Shown here: one piece after another, positions 6,269-9,414 of the stretch
How the letters are laid out: each line of letters begins with the position of its first letter
Position numbering within the stretch: position 1 is the first letter of the stretch
DNA from: an uncultured Collinsella sp.
GTDB lineage: Bacteria > Actinomycetota > Coriobacteriia > Coriobacteriales > Coriobacteriaceae
Reading direction: 5' to 3'
DNA length: 9,414 bases
Assembly (NCBI GenBank): GCA_900552425.1
Contig: URZR01000064.1
Location: 1 to 9,414 of the forward strand
Notes under the pieces: model-generated
What the model saw: only the letters and a program-made list of their open reading frames with translations
Told to the model about the DNA's origin: nothing
The model's database searches: none
Translations under genes and position numbers: made by a program

Positions 6269-7951
6269 CTACTCGCGACGAAGCAGCGCCGAGACCTCGG
6301 GCATCTTAAAGACGAAGGCAAGACCAAAAGTTACAGCAAGCGAGACGACGCCTGCAACACAAACGTAGCCCAGGGTAATTAGGATCGAGCTGCCAAGCAC
6401 TCCGACAAAGTGCTCGAGTGCCCACATGACGCCGGCGCCTGCGGCAGCACCCAGGCCACCAAGAAAAAGGCCAAAGAACCCGCCATGCAGGATAGATTTG
6501 ACCTGAAGGCCACGCAGGTGACGACGCAGCCACCACAGCGAACAACCGACCAAGATCATGTAGTCAACGACATACGAAAGCGCGATTGCCGGCATACCGA
6601 AGCCCAGCACAACGCCAAACAGCAGCACCGAGCCGGCCTGGCCGATGGCGGAATACAGGCAATAGCGGCTATAGGGCTTCATGTCGAGCAAGGCAGAGAA
6701 GCTCTTCTGCATCAACACGACCACGCCGTAGAGCGGCAGCGAGAACGCCAGGTAGACAAGGAATTCGGACACCAGCGCCACGCCGGACTCATCAAACTTA
6801 CCGGCACAGTAAATCATGTTGAGCGGACGCGCGAAGACAATCAGGTACAGCGCGAACGGAACCAGGAAGAACAGCATCTGGGCGACGCCACGCGAAATGC
6901 CCGTGCGAACGCTGTCGTAATCCTTCTCCTGTGCGTCGTGAGAGAGCTCGGTATAGAGCGCCGTCGAAAGCGAGGCGGCAATCAGCGCGTAGGGCAGCGT
7001 GTACCACAGGCGCGCATAGGCGATGACGGAAGGACCAGTCTCGGGCTGGACCACCAGCGCGGCAGCGTTGGTGATAGAAGTCGAGACAAACATGCACACC
7101 GTGGCGAGCAGCGTCGGGATACCGAGCGCAATCGTCTGGCGCAGTGCGGGGTCCTTAAAGTCGATATGGATATGGGGATGCACGCCGTGCTTGCCAAGCG
7201 CGGGGATCTGACATGCCATCTGAACAAAGACACCGAGGGTCGTACCGGCCGCAATCAAGATGATGCCGGCACGTTCGCCAAACTGTGCGGACACGGGCGC
7301 AAAACCCATAAAGCTCGCAATGACGATCACATTGTTGAGGACCGGGGCAAACGTCGACCAGAAGTAGTCGCGGTGTGCGTTGAGAACGCCCGAGAACACC
7401 GAGCCCAAACCATAAAACAGAATCTGGATGGCAAAGAAACGGAACATGAACGCAGCGGTATCCATGCTGCCGCCGTCACCCGAAAGAAACGATTGCGTCC
7501 AGATAAAGCCCGGGGCGAACACGGTCCCCAGCAACGAAATGCCACCCAGCACCAAAAGCAGAATGCCGAGCAGGTTGCCCACGTACTCGTTCGAGGCCTC
7601 GCGACCCTGCTCACGCCTCACGCCCATGTACACGGGCAAAAACGCCGTCACGAGCATGCCGCCCATCACGAGTTCGTAGAGCATATTGGGCAGGTTGTTG
7701 GCGACCTGATAGGAAGACGAGAGCAGCGACATGCCAATAGCGGCCGCCATTGCCCACGTGCGGATAAAACCGGTGACGCGAGACACGATGGTCAGGATGG
7801 TCATAAGCCCGGCGGAACGACCAACCGTGGAGTAGTCCGACGAGCCCATGTCGTCAGTGTCATCTCGCGACGAAGAAGTTTCGGATGAGGGTGTCTGAGG
7901 CGCAGATTCTTTTGCAAAATGAGCTCCGCACTTCAATTCTTCCTGCGGCAT
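6269..7951 (-). CDS. murJ: Lipid II flippase MurJ (MviN family)
   Basis: MurJ flips the peptidoglycan precursor lipid II across the cytoplasmic membrane. The 560-residue protein is an integral membrane protein with many hydrophobic segments, about 14 as expected for the MOP superfamily. It shows the family stretch GSVFSGVLNAHRDYFWSTFAP near the middle and NNLPNMLYEL near residues 85-94. Arg58 and Arg64 in SRVTGFIR keep the spacing of the substrate-binding Arg18/Arg24 of E. coli MurJ. A soluble, Ser/Thr/Asp-rich tail of about 45 residues precedes the first helix. I kept ATG at 7951 because GAGAGGA lies 8 nt upstream; an internal Met35 has no comparable site. The gene starts 3 nt after the deacylase stop and ends 6 nt before uvrC, suggesting one operon. 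The family is clear; flippase activity is by family knowledge. Confidence 0.93.
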   Translation of the reverse strand: MPQEELKCGAHFAKESAPQTPSSETSSSRDDTDDMGSSDYSTVGRSAGLMTILTIVSRVTGFIRTWAMAAAIGMSLLSSSYQVANNLPNMLYELVMGGMLVTAFLPVYMGVRREQGREASNEYVGNLLGILLLVLGGISLLGTVFAPGFIWTQSFLSGDGGSMDTAAFMFRFFAIQILFYGLGSVFSGVLNAHRDYFWSTFAPVLNNVIVIASFMGFAPVSAQFGERAGIILIAAGTTLGVFVQMACQIPALGKHGVHPHIHIDFKDPALRQTIALGIPTLLATVCMFVSTSITNAAALVVQPETGPSVIAYARLWYTLPYALIAASLSTALYTELSHDAQEKDYDSVRTGISRGVAQMLFFLVPFALYLIVFARPLNMIYCAGKFDESGVALVSEFLVYLAFSLPLYGVVVLMQKSFSALLDMKPYSRYCLYSAIGQAGSVLLFGVVLGFGMPAIALSYVVDYMILVGCSLWWLRRHLRGLQVKSILHGGFFGLFLGGLGAAAGAGVMWALEHFVGVLGSSILITLGYVCVAGVVSLAVTFGLAFVFKMPEVSALLRRE

Positions 7952-7954
7952 CGC

Positions 7955-8455
7955 TCAGTCCTCTCTCGTAATCGCGGCAACCGTCGCCCCGCAAAATGCA
8001 ATTAAATCATCGGGTGCAAGCTCGAGCTGATAACCACGCTTGCCTCCCGAAATAAAAATGGTATCCCAAAGGACACATGTCTCATCAATGAGCGTCCGGT
8101 AGCGTTTTTTCATACCGACCGGACTGCAGCCGCCGCGAACGTAGCCAGTCGCCGCAAGCAAATCCTTCACATGCATCATGGCCAAGGACTTCTCCCCCGC
8201 GGCACGCGCGGCGGACTTTAGATCGAGCTCGTCGGCAACAGGGATGCAGCACACAACATGGTCGTTGGACGGCGTCACGCAGACCAAGGTCTTAAATCCT
8301 TGACCGGGCTCCTCGCCAAGCTGCTCCGAAATCGCGACCCCCAGGCCCGCCGACTCATCACCATCGTCTTCGTACGTATGTAGAACATAGGAAATGTCGG
8401 CGCTTTCCAGCTCGCGCATCGCATTGGTTTTTAGCGTCTTTACAGCCTTTGCCAT
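7955..8455 (-). CDS. ybaK: YbaK/EbsC-type Cys-tRNA(Pro)/aminoacyl-tRNA deacylase
   Basis: Members of this family hydrolyse mischarged tRNA in the cytoplasm, typically Cys-tRNA(Pro). The 166-residue product is a single YbaK-like domain of usual size. Lys55 in GFKTLV corresponds to the conserved catalytic lysine of the family, followed by IPVADELDLKSAAR and the diagnostic GYVRGGCSPVGMKKR (104-118). I chose ATG at 8455 because AAGGA lies about 6 nt upstream. A longer frame starting at 8551 would run through the candidate promoter and the uvrA hairpin and has no family-like extra sequence. It is the first gene of the ybaK-murJ-uvrC run, with a candidate -10 about 40 nt upstream of the start. Assignment to the Cys-tRNA(Pro) type rather than another editing subfamily rests on motif resemblance. 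Confidence 0.92.
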   Translation of the reverse strand: MAKAVKTLKTNAMRELESADISYVLHTYEDDGDESAGLGVAISEQLGEEPGQGFKTLVCVTPSNDHVVCCIPVADELDLKSAARAAGEKSLAMMHVKDLLAATGYVRGGCSPVGMKKRYRTLIDETCVLWDTIFISGGKRGYQLELAPDDLIAFCGATVAAITRED

Positions 8456-8492
8456 GACATATCCTTTCCCTCGCATTCGGACGCAAGGATTA

Positions 8493-8523
8493 AGTATATG
8501 TCCAATTCGGCTGCATACGTCAC
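8493..8523 (-). promoter_or_regulatory. Candidate promoter for the ybaK-murJ-uvrC run
   Basis: Minus-strand TATACT (8498-8493) matches the -10 consensus at 5 of 6. A GTGACG (8523-8518, 4 of 6 to the -35) lies 19 nt upstream, a long but possible spacing. Transcription would begin near 8486 and give a leader of about 30 nt before the ATG at 8455. It lies downstream of the uvrA hairpin, as expected for a separate transcription unit. Confidence 0.45.
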
Positions 8524-8536
8524 TTCGACACAGCAA

Positions 8537-8567
8537 GCGCCATCGAATCACAAGGAGTCGATGGCGC
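8537..8567 (-). terminator. Hairpin downstream of uvrA, probable terminator
   Basis: Perfect 10-bp arms GCGCCATCGA (8537-8546) and TCGATGGCGC (8558-8567) flank an 11-nt loop, starting about 20 nt after the uvrA stop. On the minus strand the stem is followed by TTGCTGTG, so the U-tract is weak. Such stems without a clean U-run are common in high-GC actinobacteria, but termination efficiency is uncertain. Confidence 0.6.
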
Positions 8568-8587
8568 CCATAAAATGAATCGCCTAT

Positions 8588-9414
8588 TTATTGAGCATCA
8601 AGTTGAGCCTGACGCTCCCGGTCACGCCTGAGCAACGGCGCCAAAAACTTGCCCGTATAACTCTGCGGACAGTCTGCAACCTGCTCCGGTGTGCCCGAAA
8701 CCACGACGGTTCCGCCGCCGTTACCGCCCTCGGGGCCCATATCGATCAGGCGGTCGGCAACCTTGATGACATCAAGGTTGTGTTCAATCACCAGCACCGT
8801 GTTGCCCGCATCGACCAAGCGCTGCAGCACATCGAGCAGTTGGCGGACGTCCTCAAAATGAAGGCCGGTCGTCGGCTCGTCCAAAATATAGAACGTCTTG
8901 CCCGTCTGGCGTCGATGAAGCTCCTTGGCGAGCTTCACACGCTGCGCCTCGCCGCCCGAGAGCGTCGTGGCGGGCTGGCCCAGGCTCACGTAGCCCAAGC
9001 CTACATCGTACAGCGTCTGGAGCTTGCGCTTAATCTGCGGGATATTCCCAAAGAAGGCCAGTGCCTCGGTGACGCTCATGTCGAGCACGTCCGAGATGGT
9101 CTTACCACGGTAGGTGACCTCGAGCGTCTCGCGGTTATAGCGTTTGCCGCCGCAGACCTCACAGGGGACATAGATATCGGGAAGGAAGTGCATCTCGATC
9201 TTAATTTGTCCGTCGCCCTTGCATGCTTCGCAGCGACCGCCGCTCACGTTAAAGGAGAAACGTCCCGGCGAGTAGCCGCGCGCCTTCGACTCCGGCGTAC
9301 TCGCAAACAGTGCGCGAAGATCATCCCACAGGCCAATGTACGTAGCAGGGTTGGAACGCGGCGTGCGGCCAATCGGCGACTGGTCGATGCCGATGACCTT
9401 ATCGACCCACTCCA
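8588..9414 (-). CDS. uvrA: UvrABC excinuclease subunit A, C-terminal part (5' end outside window)
   Basis: UvrA is the damage-sensing ATPase that loads UvrB in nucleotide excision repair. Only the last 274 residues are present; the frame is open to the right edge. It begins in EWVDKVIGIDQSPIGRTPRS, the strongly conserved stretch after the second Walker A. It continues with GRFSFNV, the C-terminal zinc-binding module CEAC...CEVC (local residues 61-64 and 84-87), the ABC signature LSGGEAQR (local 151-158) and Walker B YILDEPTTGLH (local 175-185). An internal GTG at 9247 is not the true start, because conserved UvrA sequence continues upstream of it. The stop is TAA, followed by a perfect hairpin. 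No damage to the frame is seen. Confidence 0.97.
   Translation of the reverse strand, partial: EWVDKVIGIDQSPIGRTPRSNPATYIGLWDDLRALFASTPESKARGYSPGRFSFNVSGGRCEACKGDGQIKIEMHFLPDIYVPCEVCGGKRYNRETLEVTYRGKTISDVLDMSVTEALAFFGNIPQIKRKLQTLYDVGLGYVSLGQPATTLSGGEAQRVKLAKELHRRQTGKTFYILDEPTTGLHFEDVRQLLDVLQRLVDAGNTVLVIEHNLDVIKVADRLIDMGPEGGNGGGTVVVSGTPEQVADCPQSYTGKFLAPLLRRDRERQAQLDAQ

Noticed and set aside
4733..6382. 549-residue plus-strand open frame opposite uvrC
   Set aside because: Antisense shadow of uvrC running into the murJ 3' end; no recognisable domain.
6410..7888. 492-residue plus-strand open frame opposite murJ
   Set aside because: Composition dominated by Arg/His/Gln/Asp, as expected from the complement of a hydrophobic membrane-protein gene; no domain seen.
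8456..8551. 32-residue N-terminal extension of the YbaK-like protein
   Set aside because: It would translate through the candidate promoter into the uvrA hairpin region and is not family-like; ATG at 8455 has a good ribosome-binding site.
1..9414. CRISPR array, insertion sequence, prophage, toxin-antitoxin or defence system
   Set aside because: No direct-repeat array, transposase, integrase or small paired genes are visible; all coding space is filled by housekeeping and transport genes on one strand.

Overview
The window is an ordinary, gene-dense stretch of a moderately high-GC bacterial chromosome. Every real gene lies on the minus strand, so transcription runs from position 9414 towards position 1. 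The protein styles (a Cys-rich UvrC insert, an actinobacterial-type MurJ with a soluble N-terminal tail, a Tat-type lipoprotein and a permease/ATPase fusion) suggest an actinobacterium of the Coriobacteriia, probably close to Collinsella. That placement is an impression from the proteins, not the result of a search.

From right to left (5'->3' on the minus strand) the order is: the 3' part of uvrA (excinuclease ATPase, 8588-9414, running off the window); a 132-nt gap with a terminator-like hairpin and a candidate promoter; a YbaK-type aminoacyl-tRNA deacylase gene (7955-8455); murJ (lipid II flippase, 6269-7951); and uvrC (excinuclease nuclease subunit, 4322-6262). The ybaK, murJ and uvrC genes are separated by only 3 and 6 nt and look like one operon. 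Two nucleotide-excision-repair genes therefore flank a tRNA-proofreading gene and a cell-wall gene.

A 365-nt intergenic region (3957-4321) follows. It holds a perfect 9-bp-arm inverted repeat sitting on a candidate -10 element, two candidate promoters whose -35 boxes overlap back to back, and a strong hairpin in the presumed leader of the next gene.

The left part is a peptide-type ABC importer: a Tat/lipoprotein substrate-binding protein (2343-3956), then 157 nt carrying four tandem hairpins, then an OppB/DppB-like permease (1229-2185, GTG start). Three nt later comes a long open frame (1-1225, running off the window) that joins an OppC/DppC-like permease to the start of an OppD/DppD-like ATPase in a single polypeptide. 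The binding protein would capture peptides outside the membrane, the two permease domains form the channel, and the fused ATPase drives transport.

I do not see an undescribed defence, mobile or CRISPR-like system here. The most notable points are the permease-ATPase fusion, the altered Fe-S cysteine region of UvrC, and the regulatory DNA before and inside the transporter operon. Several very long plus-strand open frames are antisense shadows of the real genes.
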